DNA of 64,000 nucleotides from Alistipes shahii WAL 8301 (lineage in GTDB: Bacteria; Bacteroidota; Bacteroidia; Bacteroidales; Rikenellaceae): NCBI RefSeq assembly GCF_025145845.1, contig NZ_CP102253.1, positions 62,001 to 126,000 on the forward strand, given 5' to 3'. A program made the position numbers and the translations under genes. A model generated the notes under the pieces. That model was not told the origin of the DNA and searched no databases. It saw only the letters and a program-made list of their open reading frames with translations. Position 1 is the stretch's first letter. The number at the start of each line of letters is the position of its first letter. Positions 8,582 to 16,751 of the stretch are shown here, piece by piece.

Positions 8582-9091
8582 CTAAATTATGATTTTGTTG
8601 ACAGTAAGCGTTTTTTCGGGAAGTTTGTCGTATAGTCCCCAGAAATAAAAAATAGTCATAATCGCCGGAGTACCACCCTTCAGTTGCTTATACACCAAAT
8701 TCAATGTCATCTTATCGGATTCGGTATCGACGGCCTGCTTCTCGAAAGAGTATCCGGGATGCCCCATCCAATGCTGTCCAATAATAAGGGTATATTTGTC
8801 AAAGTCGATTACTGGCAGCTCGACCGAAGGAGGTGCAACGGCCTCGAACTCTTCCATGCTGTTGATCACAAAACATTCGATGTCGCGATCATCGATCTCG
8901 CTGAAATTGAATTCCGGCTCGGGATGCGAACTGGAACTCGAAGGCAGATAGGTCTTGAAAAAAGCCGATACGTCCGCGGAGGCTGTGACGGGAGGAGTGC
9001 CGATATATTCGGATTCTTCCGAGTCGTTGCATGCGACAAACCCACCCAGTAGAAGCAGGGCTGCTGTCAAAGTCAAAATGCGAGTTTTCAT
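8582..9091 (-). CDS. Hypothetical lipoprotein
   Basis: This 169-residue protein begins with a lipoprotein signal ending in a lipobox (LLGGFVAC, Cys21), followed by an acidic, serine-rich linker and a compact beta-rich domain. No family is recognised. It ends 14 nt before the start of the protease pseudogene on the same strand, so the two were probably co-transcribed; an inhibitor, chaperone or surface partner of the protease is possible but not shown. Confidence 0.75.
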   Translation of the reverse strand: MKTRILTLTAALLLLGGFVACNDSEESEYIGTPPVTASADVSAFFKTYLPSSSSSHPEPEFNFSEIDDRDIECFVINSMEEFEAVAPPSVELPVIDFDKYTLIIGQHWMGHPGYSFEKQAVDTESDKMTLNLVYKQLKGGTPAIMTIFYFWGLYDKLPEKTLTVNKIII

Positions 9092-9302
9092 AGTTTGAAG
9101 TTTAAGGATGAAACATTGAAGGCAGGTTCGCGAGAGTCTTACGGATAATTACAATATGTAGTTGTAATGGATGTAGGGCAAAAATAACGAAAAAAATCAA
9201 TTATGCAAATTCAACCGCCAATAATTCAGCAAGATTAAGTAGTATAAGCACAGAAATTTACAGGCATCGGGCGACTTGAACAGAATTGTACACAAACGAA
9301 AA

Positions 9303-9344
9303 GGATCGAGCCCTGTCCAAACACAGAGCCCAATCCTTCGATCC
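9303..9344 (-). terminator. Terminator of the thioesterase gene
   Basis: Read on the minus strand, GGATCGA/TCGATCC (9338-9344 with 9303-9309) encloses a second stem, GCTCTGT/ACAGGGC, and is followed by a T-rich tract. The remaining 9092-9410 interval contains only AT-rich leader sequence for the lipoprotein gene. Confidence 0.65.
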
Positions 9345-9410
9345 GGCATAAATAACTACAAATCAAGCTGTACGTCTTTTCGCAGACGCAGAAGATCCGG
9401 AGCTTTTCCG

Positions 9411-9785
9411 TTACTTTACCTTGGCCATGAATTTTTCCCGGTCGACGATGTAGCGGACATGGATGCCCTCGCCGATCAGCCCCTCGGCGTCGCGGGCCCC
9501 GACGTTGAAGGTCAGTTTGCGCCCCTCGACTTCAGCAAGCACGGCCGTGGCGGTGATTTCGGCGCCAAGTCCCGACGGCTTGATGTGCGTGACGTTCATC
9601 TCGGAGCCGACGGTGGTCGCGCCTTCGGGAAGTTCGCCGGCAACGGCCGTCATGGCGGCGTTCTCCATCAGCGCCACCATCGCGGGGGTGGCGAAAACCG
9701 CAAGGTCGCCCGAACCCATCGCGGCGGCCGTGTTGCCGGCGGCGACGGTTGCGGCGCTGCGGGCGGAAAGTCCTTTTTCAAGCAT
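9411..9785 (-). CDS. Hotdog-fold thioesterase (FlK-like)
   Basis: This 124-residue single hotdog domain resembles the fluoroacetyl-CoA thioesterase-like family. It has an N-terminal helix region with 'VFATPAMVALMENAA', the central 'GSEMNVTHIKPSGLGAEI' and the strand 'RKLTFNVGARDAEGLIGEG'. Members hydrolyse acyl-CoA thioesters; the substrate here is unknown and fluoroacetate is unlikely in the gut. It is expressed from a promoter (TACCTTTG on the minus strand at 9894-9901) that overlaps the 5' region of the divergent DUF4294 gene. Confidence 0.82.
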   Translation of the reverse strand: MLEKGLSARSAATVAAGNTAAAMGSGDLAVFATPAMVALMENAAMTAVAGELPEGATTVGSEMNVTHIKPSGLGAEITATAVLAEVEGRKLTFNVGARDAEGLIGEGIHVRYIVDREKFMAKVK

Positions 9786-9825
9786 AATATTCGCTGTTCG
9801 TAATTCGTTTATTGCGGTGAATCGT

Positions 9826-9901
9826 TATCTTTGCCGGAGACACCCCGGCAAACCGGATGCAAAACCGCACGGGTTTTCGTCCGGACTCCGCCGCAAAGGT
9901 A
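9826..9901. promoter_or_regulatory. Divergent, interleaved promoters
   Basis: TATCTTTG on the plus strand (9826-9833) serves the DUF4294 gene, and TACCTTTG on the minus strand (9894-9901) serves the thioesterase. Each -7 box lies inside the other gene's transcribed leader, so the transcripts overlap by about 60 nt. Confidence 0.6.
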
Positions 9902-9918
9902 CAAAAAATTCGCCGCCG

Positions 9919-10494
9919 TTGAAAAAGTGGATACTCCTCATCGCCCTGCTCGCCGCCGCGCTTTCCCAAGCGCAGGCGCAGGGAGGCCGTGGCTTCTGGC
10001 ATCAGGAGTGGACGGTCGAGAAGGGCGATTCGATCCCGCTGGTCCACGTCCTGCCGGTCTACGTCTTCAGCCGCCCGGTCGACCTGCGCCGCTACCGCCG
10101 GCTGGTGGACGCCGTGAAAAAGGTCTACCCCATCGCGCAGATCGCCAAGGCCAAGATGGCGACGATGGAGGAGGAGTTGTGCCGCCTGCCGACCAAAAAG
10201 GCCCAGAAGGAGTATATCAAACAAATCTACCACGAGATCAAGGACGAATACACCCCCGTGCTGAAACACATGACCCGCACGCAGGGCCGCGTGCTGCTGA
10301 AACTCATCGACCGCGAAACCGAATACACCGCCTACGAGGTGTTGAAGGAGTTCCGCGGCGGTTTCGTGGCGGGATTCTGGCAGGGCGTCTCGAAAATCTT
10401 CGGTCAGAACCTCAAGTCGGAATACGACAGGGAGGGCGAGGACCGGATGATCGAGCAAATCGTGATTTATTACGAAGCCGGACTGCTCCGGTAG
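9919..10494 (+). CDS. DUF4294 domain protein, exported
   Basis: This 191-residue protein has a signal peptide (MKKWILLIALLAAALSQAQAQ) and a DUF4294 domain with 'GDSIPLVHVLPVYVF', 'RRLVDAVKKVYPIAQIAK', 'KKAQKEYIKQIYHEIKDEY' and 'LIDRETEYTAYEVLKEFRGG'. The family is confined to Bacteroidota and has no known function. The start is taken as the TTG at 9919, because it is the only codon giving a normal signal peptide and no ATG is available; the frame is open further upstream but that part is not protein-like. Confidence 0.85.
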   Translation: MKKWILLIALLAAALSQAQAQGGRGFWHQEWTVEKGDSIPLVHVLPVYVFSRPVDLRRYRRLVDAVKKVYPIAQIAKAKMATMEEELCRLPTKKAQKEYIKQIYHEIKDEYTPVLKHMTRTQGRVLLKLIDRETEYTAYEVLKEFRGGFVAGFWQGVSKIFGQNLKSEYDREGEDRMIEQIVIYYEAGLLR

Positions 10495-10502
10495 CGACGG
10501 AC

Positions 10503-10540
10503 GGACCGGGTAACGGAGGGACCGGGTAACGGAGGGACCG
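10503..10540 (+). repeat. 16-bp tandem repeat, 2.4 copies
   Basis: The unit GGACCGGGTAACGGAG repeats exactly at 10503-10518 and 10519-10534, with a partial third copy, directly after the DUF4294 stop codon. It is probably a slippage or recombination product in untranslated sequence. Confidence 0.85.
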
Positions 10541-10556
10541 TTCCGGAATCCTGCTC

Positions 10557-11300
10557 CTAAAAATTGAACGACAGCCCCACACCCAGCCCCATATAGGAGC
10601 GCGAAGGCCGAAACTCCCCGGCCCGGAAATTATCGGTCAGGTAGCAGTGATAGGTGAAGTCGCCGAAGAGGTTGAACCGCCAGATCGGGATGATCAGCCG
10701 CGCACCCGCGTCGAACGTACAGGAGAAACGCTGCCGGACGGTATAGGGCCGCCACGAAGGGTCGGTCGTCGAATAGCCTTCGGTCGTGAACGGCCCGCAC
10801 ATCAGCCCCGGGGTAAAGCCCGCATGGACCTCGAACCCCGAGGGCAGGATCGCAAGCAGCACGTTGAGAAACGTACTGCCCACGTCCGCCCCTCCGCCGG
10901 AATAAGCGCCGTAAGGATCTGCATAAGAGCCGTTGTAGTAATTATTCTGCACGCTCCGCTCCCGGCTCTCCCGGCGCCAGGACGAGGCGATACGTCCGGT
11001 CCGCCAGGTGAATTGCAGCGGCACGGAGAAATAGTTCTCGGCATCCTCGTCGACGAAGACGTTCAGCCCCGTTCGAAAACCGATATTGTAAAAATTATAA
11101 CGGGCATAGTCGATCGAAAAGGCCTGCAATTCGGGTCCCCGCCCGTCGCCCACGTAAAGCTGCGCTCCGTAGCGCACGCCCAGTTCGTTGTCGAAGGTCT
11201 TCGGGACGGGTGGCATTTCGTGCTCGCCGGGATAGACGAGGGTTTGCGCCGGAGCGGTCCCGGCCGTGACGGCAAGCAGCAGGAAAAGAAATTTCTTCAT
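10557..11300 (-). CDS. Outer-membrane beta-barrel-like hypothetical protein
   Basis: This 247-residue exported protein has a signal peptide (MKKFLFLLLAVTAGTAPAQ) and alternating hydrophobic/aromatic strands throughout. It ends in the aromatic strand 'GLGVGLSFNF', whose C-terminal Phe is typical of outer-membrane barrels. A low-complexity Tyr/Ser/Gly segment lies at about residues 115-135. No named family is recognised. The start at 11300 is preferred over one ten codons upstream because it begins the signal peptide. Confidence 0.72.
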   Translation of the reverse strand: MKKFLFLLLAVTAGTAPAQTLVYPGEHEMPPVPKTFDNELGVRYGAQLYVGDGRGPELQAFSIDYARYNFYNIGFRTGLNVFVDEDAENYFSVPLQFTWRTGRIASSWRRESRERSVQNNYYNGSYADPYGAYSGGGADVGSTFLNVLLAILPSGFEVHAGFTPGLMCGPFTTEGYSTTDPSWRPYTVRQRFSCTFDAGARLIIPIWRFNLFGDFTYHCYLTDNFRAGEFRPSRSYMGLGVGLSFNF

Positions 11301-11367
11301 TGCATGACGGTTAGGTTCAGTTGTAAACATAACTATTTTTCACGGCATAACAAAATTTCCACGGCGG

Positions 11368-11398
11368 ATTGTGCTTTGTGAATTATTGATTATCTTTG
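11368..11398 (+). promoter_or_regulatory. Promoter of ffh
   Basis: ATTG at 11368-11371 and TATCTTTG at 11391-11398 are separated by 19 nt; the ATG follows at 11421. Confidence 0.7.
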
Positions 11399-11420
11399 CG
11401 CTCGGATAATTTCAGAAGTC

Positions 11421-12752
11421 ATGTTTGAAAATTTAACAGATAAACTCGAACGGTCGTTCAAAATTCTCAAAGGCGAGGGGCGCATCACCGAGATCAACGT
11501 CGCGGAGACGCTCAAGGAGATCCGCCGCGCGCTGATCGACGCCGACGTCAACTACAAGGTCGCCAAGACCTTTACCGACGAAGTGAAGCAGAAAGCCCTG
11601 GGCCAGGACGTGCTCAAAGCCGTCAAGCCGGGACAGATGATGACCAAGATCGTCCGCGACGAGCTGGCCGAACTGATGGGCGGCACGGCCACGGACATCC
11701 GGCTGGAGGGCACGCCTGCGGTGATTCTGATCGCGGGTCTGCAAGGTTCGGGTAAGACGACCTTCTCGGGCAAGCTGGCTTCGCTGCTCAAGTCGAAGAA
11801 GGGCCGCCAGGTGCTGCTGGTGGCAGGCGACGTTTACCGTCCCGCAGCCATCGACCAGCTGAAAGTGCTCGGCGGACAGATCGGCGTGGAGGTCTACACC
11901 GAGGAGGGTAACAGGAATCCTGTCGAGATCGCCGAGAACGGTATCAAGTACGCCCGGCAGAAGAATTACAACGTGGTGATCGTCGACACCGCGGGCCGTC
12001 TGGCCGTGGACGAGGCGATGATGCAGGAGATCACGGCCATCAAGGCCGCCGTGAAACCTTCGGAGACGCTGTTCGTCGTCGACGCCATGACGGGTCAGGA
12101 CGCCGTGAACACCGCCCGGGAGTTCAACGAACGGCTGGACTTCGACGGCGTGGTCCTCACCAAACTCGACGGCGACACCCGCGGCGGTGCGGCCATTTCG
12201 ATCCGTTCGGTGGTCAACAAGCCCCTCAAGTTCATTTCGAGCGGCGAGAAGATGGACGCCTTGCAGGTGTTCCACCCCGAGCGCATGGCCGACCGAATCC
12301 TGGGCATGGGCGACGTGGTGTCGCTCGTGGAACGCGCGCAGGAGCAGTTCGACGAGGAGGAGGCCCGCAAGCTCAAAAAGAAACTGGTCAAAAACCAGTT
12401 CAACTTCAACGACTTCATCTCGCAGATTCAGCAGATCAAGAAGATGGGCAACCTCAAGGACCTCGCTTCGATGCTCCCCGGCATGGGCAAGATGCTCAAG
12501 AACGTGGACATTCCGGACGATGTGTTCAAGCAGACCGAGGCGATCATCTCGTCGATGACCCCCGCCGAGCGCGAGCATCCCGAGATCATCAACGCCCGCC
12601 GGCGCGAACGCATCGCCAAAGGTTCGGGTACGACGATGGCCGACGTCAACCGCCTGATGAAACAGTTCGACGACACGCGCAAGATGATGAAGGCCGTGGC
12701 CGGCGGCGGCATGAAGATGCCCAAGATGCCGGGCGGAATGATGCGGCGATAG
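11421..12752 (+). CDS. ffh: Signal recognition particle protein Ffh
   Basis: This 443-residue GTPase binds SRP RNA and hydrophobic signal sequences and delivers ribosomes to FtsY at the membrane. The N domain (about 1-90) precedes the G domain with the P-loop GLQGSGKTTF, 'DTAGR' and 'TKLDGD' motifs. The C-terminal M domain is methionine-rich with 'GMGKMLKNV' and ends in a Met/Gly tail (MKMPKMPGGMMRR). The length is normal. The SRP RNA gene itself lies at 43878-43973 in this window. Confidence 0.97.
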   Translation: MFENLTDKLERSFKILKGEGRITEINVAETLKEIRRALIDADVNYKVAKTFTDEVKQKALGQDVLKAVKPGQMMTKIVRDELAELMGGTATDIRLEGTPAVILIAGLQGSGKTTFSGKLASLLKSKKGRQVLLVAGDVYRPAAIDQLKVLGGQIGVEVYTEEGNRNPVEIAENGIKYARQKNYNVVIVDTAGRLAVDEAMMQEITAIKAAVKPSETLFVVDAMTGQDAVNTAREFNERLDFDGVVLTKLDGDTRGGAAISIRSVVNKPLKFISSGEKMDALQVFHPERMADRILGMGDVVSLVERAQEQFDEEEARKLKKKLVKNQFNFNDFISQIQQIKKMGNLKDLASMLPGMGKMLKNVDIPDDVFKQTEAIISSMTPAEREHPEIINARRRERIAKGSGTTMADVNRLMKQFDDTRKMMKAVAGGGMKMPKMPGGMMRR

Positions 12753-12774
12753 GCTACATTTTACAAGACTTCAT

Positions 12775-12810
12775 TGCAAAAAGGCTCTCGGAAACGAGAG
12801 CCTTTTTGCA
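12775..12810. terminator. Terminator after ffh
   Basis: TGCAAAAAGGCTCTCG and its exact complement (12775-12790 and 12795-12810) enclose a GAAA tetraloop, with A- and T-tracts that allow termination in both directions. Confidence 0.9.
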
Positions 12811-12835
12811 GTCATGTGAAACCCGGTGAGGAATG

Positions 12836-13291
12836 CTACTTTTCGGAGAACGTCCTGCCGTTATCGTTGGTTTCATAGGATTTTCCGCTCCGGCCTTCAT
12901 AATATTTTTCGCCGAACAATCCCGATTTTTCGGTCACCTCATCGCCATTGTCGAGCGAAAACCGCCTCTTTTTCGAACCTCCTCCGTCAAACAAGGCAAT
13001 GATCGTCATCACGACACTCAACAGGAACAAAGCGATCGAAATGGCAATGGACAGCAAAACAAGAGCTATAAGCAGCGGGAAAATAGACGGTCCCAGAATA
13101 GCAAGCATCACACAAGTGAACAGTCCATATCCGATTTTCTGACCGGTCGTCGAGAACAAATACAAATGCCGTTTCAAATAATAGATCCAGTAGGCGACAC
13201 AACACAGAAACGGAGTCGTTGAAAGAAAAAACAGACCTATGCCCATGCCGACCGACAAATTAGGAGAGAAATTTCCGTGCTGCATGCTCAT
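12836..13291 (-). CDS. Hypothetical membrane protein
   Basis: This 151-residue protein has three to four hydrophobic segments in residues about 15-100 ('GIGLFFLSTTPFLCCVAYWIYYL', 'GLFTCVMLAILGPSIFPLLI', 'LSIAISIALFLLSVVMTIIAL') and a charged, polar C-terminal tail of about 45 residues. No family is recognised. It starts 2 nt after the stop of a 57-residue gene (13294-13467), so the two are very probably translationally coupled. Confidence 0.7.
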   Translation of the reverse strand: MSMQHGNFSPNLSVGMGIGLFFLSTTPFLCCVAYWIYYLKRHLYLFSTTGQKIGYGLFTCVMLAILGPSIFPLLIALVLLSIAISIALFLLSVVMTIIALFDGGGSKKRRFSLDNGDEVTEKSGLFGEKYYEGRSGKSYETNDNGRTFSEK

Positions 13292-13293
13292 AA

Positions 13294-13467
13294 CTACACC
13301 CCCAGCAGCGAGGTAATTAATGTCGCTCCGATAAATACACCCGTCACGATCAGGACATGCTTACTCAAGTCGGATTTGTAATCGGGATGGTTCTTCCGGG
13401 TGAATTTTTCTTCCAGCGTGTTTATGCCCCGGTAAACATACACAAGCAAATTAAAGCGTTTCATCAT
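13294..13467 (-). CDS. Small single-pass membrane protein
   Basis: A 57-residue frame (MMKRFNLLVYVYRGI...) is bounded by an ATG at 13467 (or 13464) and a TAG 2 nt before the next gene. The N-terminal half is basic and amphipathic, and the C-terminus is one hydrophobic helix (VLIVTGVFIGATLITSLLGV). It has its own promoter at 13494-13524. The promoter, the coupling to the next gene and the protein-like composition support a real gene; the function is unknown. Confidence 0.6.
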   Translation of the reverse strand: MMKRFNLLVYVYRGINTLEEKFTRKNHPDYKSDLSKHVLIVTGVFIGATLITSLLGV

Positions 13468-13493
13468 TCAAGGAGTTAGAGTTTTACATCGAG

Positions 13494-13524
13494 CAAATGT
13501 CAAAACACAAAAAACGCGGACAAA
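13494..13524 (-). promoter_or_regulatory. Promoter of the small membrane operon
   Basis: On the minus strand TTTG (13521-13524) and GACATTTG (13494-13501) are separated by 19 nt, about 27 nt before the ATG at 13467. The rest of 13525-13790 shows no convincing gene; a 68-codon minus-strand frame there overlaps this promoter. Confidence 0.5.
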
Positions 13525-13792
13525 CTCTGTTCATCCACATTCAAGGCCTTGGACTGCCTGCACAGAAAGATGAAAGGAATGCCCGCGCCGTAAAACAGCG
13601 CGAGCATCAACTTTAATTCCTCTCTGTGATTCAAAAGTGTCCAAGTTCTGAATGTAAGAAGAAAAGCCGATGCGCTTTTATATGTCGTGTGCCGCCGTAG
13701 CGGCATTAAGAATCAAAAGTTCTCATTTTTTCATAGGCAGTGCGATTTTAGCATATTGTAAAACAAATATAGGATAAATTCGAATAAATCCC

Positions 13793-13800
13793 TACCTTTG
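13793..13800 (+). promoter_or_regulatory. Promoter -7 box of era
   Basis: TACCTTTG at 13793-13800 fixes the era start at the ATG at 13822, since the upstream in-frame TTG at 13798 lies within the promoter. Confidence 0.65.
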
Positions 13801-13821
13801 TCTGCGAATAAAGCAAAAAAA

Positions 13822-14703
13822 ATGCACCGTTCCGGCTTCGTAAATATCATCGGCAATCCCAACGTGGGCAAATCGACGCTGATGAACGCCCTCGTGGGCG
13901 AAAAACTCTCGATCATCACCTCCAAGGCGCAGACCACACGCCACCGCATCATGGGCATCGTCTCGGGCGAGGATTTCCAGATCGTCTACTCCGACACGCC
14001 CGGCATCCTGAAGCCCTCGTACAAGTTGCAGGAGTCGATGATGAAGTTCGTGACGGGCGCCCTGACCGACGCCGATGTGATCCTCTACGTCACGGACACC
14101 GTGGAGCAGAGCGAACGCTCGGCCGAAATCGTCGACAGCATCCGCCGGAGCGGCATTCCGACCGTCGTGGTCATCAACAAGATCGACCTCTCGACGCCCG
14201 AAGCGCTCGAAGCGCTGGTCGACAAATGGCAGGCCGAAATCCCCGGGGCGCAGGTCGTCCCCACGTCGGCCAAGGAGAATTTCAACATCGAAGGGCTGTT
14301 CCGGACCATCCTCTCGCTGCTGCCCGAAGGCCCGGCGTTCTACCCCAAGGATACGCTCACGGACAAGACGCTGCGCTTCTTCGCCTCGGAGATCATCCGC
14401 GAGAAGATCCTCAAATTCTACGACAAGGAGATCCCCTACTGCTGCGAAATCGAGATCGAAAGTTACAAGGAGGAGCCGACGATCGACCGCATCGCGGCGA
14501 CGATCTACGTGGCCCGCGACTCGCAGAAGGGCATCCTGATCGGCCACAAGGGCGAGAAGCTGAAGAGAGTCGGACAGACGGCGCGCGAAGACATGGAACA
14601 GTTCCTCGGCAAGAAGGTTTTCCTCCAGTTGTTCGTCAAGGTCAGCGACGACTGGCGCAACAACGAACGGCAATTACGCAGGTTCGGATACGAACAGGAA
14701 TAA
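13822..14703 (+). CDS. era: GTPase Era
   Basis: Era (293 residues) binds the 3' end of 16S rRNA and assists 30S subunit maturation. The GTPase motifs are all present: G1 GNPNVGKST, G2 region with 'QTTRHR', G3 DTPG, G4 NKID and G5 'TSAK'. The C-terminal KH domain contains 'GILIGHKGEKLKRVG'. It is probably co-transcribed with the TPR gene 43 nt downstream. Confidence 0.97.
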   Translation: MHRSGFVNIIGNPNVGKSTLMNALVGEKLSIITSKAQTTRHRIMGIVSGEDFQIVYSDTPGILKPSYKLQESMMKFVTGALTDADVILYVTDTVEQSERSAEIVDSIRRSGIPTVVVINKIDLSTPEALEALVDKWQAEIPGAQVVPTSAKENFNIEGLFRTILSLLPEGPAFYPKDTLTDKTLRFFASEIIREKILKFYDKEIPYCCEIEIESYKEEPTIDRIAATIYVARDSQKGILIGHKGEKLKRVGQTAREDMEQFLGKKVFLQLFVKVSDDWRNNERQLRRFGYEQE

Positions 14704-14746
14704 TAAATCGCACGGAAAGCCCGTTTAAAGAGCAAAATCAGTCAGC

Positions 14747-16735
14747 ATGCGGAAACTCATCGCCGGAATCATATTGGGAACCGCCCTGCTGTGCGGCACG
14801 AAAGCCCACGCACAGTACAACCGGGAATATTTTTTCTGGGTCGGACGTTCGTGCATGATGAACAACGACTACCAGGAGGCCATCCGCACGCTGAACACCC
14901 TGCTGCGCTTCGACGAGGACGCTTTCGAAGGCTACTTCCTGCGCGGCATCGCCAAATACAACCTCGACGACCTGCTGGGCGCCGAGGACGATTTCTCGAC
15001 GGCCATCCGGCTCAATCCCGTCTACACGCAGGCCTACACCTACCGCGCCATCACGCGCTCGCGTCTGGGCAACTACGACGACGCTTTGCAGGACTTCCGC
15101 GAGGCGATCGAGCTGCGCCCCGACCTGCCTGGCCCCTATTACAGCCGCGGCGTGACGCGCCTGCTGAACCAGCAGTTCAAGGAGGCCATCGACGATTTCG
15201 ACAAGTTCATCCGCCAGGAGAACAAGGTGGCCGACGCCTTCATCTGCCGGGGATTGAGCTACCTCCACCTGAAAGACACCACGCGCGCCTACGAGAATTT
15301 TAACACCGCGATACGCACCAACCGCGAGAATCCCAACGGCTATAACCGCCGCGGCGGGCTGCACCTCCAGCAGGAACAGTACAAGGAGGCCGAGGCGGAT
15401 TTCAACAAGGCCATCGAGTGCGATTCGGCCTACCTGCTCTCCTACTTCAACCGCGCGCTGGTCTACAACGCCACCAACCGCCCGATGCAGGCGCTGGCCG
15501 ATTTCGACAAGGTGATCCAGCTCGATTCGACCAACTCGCTGACCTATTTCAACCGCGCGATGCTGCGCACGCAGATCGGCGACTACAACCACGCGCTGGA
15601 GGATTACGACAAAGTGGCGCTCTACTCGCCCAACAACGTGCTGGTCTACTACAACCGCGCAGGCGTCTACGCCCAGCTGGGCGAGATCGAGCGCGCCGTG
15701 GAGGACTACACCTCGGCCATCAAGCTATACCCCGACTTCGCCAACGCCTACATCTACCGCGGCCGGCTGCGCGAACTGCTCCGCGACCCGCAGGGCGCCA
15801 AAGAGGACCGCTCGATCGCCCAGCGGAAAATCGCCGAATACCGTTCGCGCCTGAACGACAGCACCTATTCGATCTACGCCGACACCACGCAGCGCTTCGA
15901 CCGCCTGCTGTCGTTCGACAGCAAGTTCGCCGGAGGCAGCTTCGACCGCATCACGGGCCACAACGGCGGACACGAGGAGATGCGCCTGCTGCCGCTGTTC
16001 AAGTTCACGCTCATGCGCCCCGACTCGGTTCCCGCAGCCAAACCCTATCACCTGCAACGCGTCGACGATTTCAAGAAGCGCATCGGCAACGAATACCTCA
16101 CCCTCTCGTGCCGCGAGAGCAACATCGCGCCCGACACGCTGGTGATGCTCGACAAGCAGTATGTGCAGGAGCTTAACGCAAGCAACCCCGCATGGACCGT
16201 GCTCTTCGAACGCGCCGTCACGCAGTCGCTCATCAAGCAGTACACCAATTCGGTGAGCACCTATTCGTCGGCCATCGAGTTGAACCCGTCGAACCCGTTC
16301 CTCTACCTGAACCGCTCGACGACGCGCGCCGAGATGATCGACTTCATCTCGTCGATCGACAACTCCTACCAGCGGATCACGATCGACTCGGACCCCGCCA
16401 ACCGACTGAACAACAATTCGAAACGCACGTACAGCTACGACGAGGCGGTGGCCGACCTGAACAAGGCCGTGAAGCTCTTCCCCGACTTCGCCTACGCCTA
16501 CTACAACCGCGCCAACCTGCTGGCCCTCTCGGGCAGCCTGCCCGAGGCGTTCGAGGACTACACCAAAGCCATCTCACTCAACCCCGCATTCGCCGAGGCC
16601 TACTACAACCGCGGCATCATCCAGCTGTTTATGAAAGACACCCGCAAGGGCTGCCTCGACCTCTCGAAAGCCGGCGAACTGGGAATCACCGAAGCCTACG
16701 AGGTGCTGAAACGCTACGCATCACTGGATAACTAA
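14747..16735 (+). CDS. Periplasmic tetratricopeptide repeat protein
   Basis: This 662-residue exported protein has a signal peptide ending at 'THAHA'-like AKAHAQ near residue 23 and tandem TPR units through most of its length ('A...YYNRA......G....A..DY..AI.L.P' repeats). There are about nine in residues 25-320 and more near 450-650, separated by a non-TPR central segment (about 330-440). It probably acts as a protein-interaction scaffold in the periplasm; partners are unknown. It lies between era and an MFS transporter, with gaps of 43 and 16 nt suggesting one transcript. Confidence 0.88.
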   Translation: MRKLIAGIILGTALLCGTKAHAQYNREYFFWVGRSCMMNNDYQEAIRTLNTLLRFDEDAFEGYFLRGIAKYNLDDLLGAEDDFSTAIRLNPVYTQAYTYRAITRSRLGNYDDALQDFREAIELRPDLPGPYYSRGVTRLLNQQFKEAIDDFDKFIRQENKVADAFICRGLSYLHLKDTTRAYENFNTAIRTNRENPNGYNRRGGLHLQQEQYKEAEADFNKAIECDSAYLLSYFNRALVYNATNRPMQALADFDKVIQLDSTNSLTYFNRAMLRTQIGDYNHALEDYDKVALYSPNNVLVYYNRAGVYAQLGEIERAVEDYTSAIKLYPDFANAYIYRGRLRELLRDPQGAKEDRSIAQRKIAEYRSRLNDSTYSIYADTTQRFDRLLSFDSKFAGGSFDRITGHNGGHEEMRLLPLFKFTLMRPDSVPAAKPYHLQRVDDFKKRIGNEYLTLSCRESNIAPDTLVMLDKQYVQELNASNPAWTVLFERAVTQSLIKQYTNSVSTYSSAIELNPSNPFLYLNRSTTRAEMIDFISSIDNSYQRITIDSDPANRLNNNSKRTYSYDEAVADLNKAVKLFPDFAYAYYNRANLLALSGSLPEAFEDYTKAISLNPAFAEAYYNRGIIQLFMKDTRKGCLDLSKAGELGITEAYEVLKRYASLDN

Positions 16736-16751
16736 CTCAACACAAAAAAAT

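Noticed and set aside
13500..13706. 68-codon minus-strand frame upstream of the small membrane operon
   Set aside because: Its 3' part contains the promoter of the operon and its N-terminal half is not protein-like; only a weak hydrophobic stretch argues for it.
13798..13821. Earlier TTG start of era
   Set aside because: It lies within the -7 box of the promoter, so it cannot be on the transcript.
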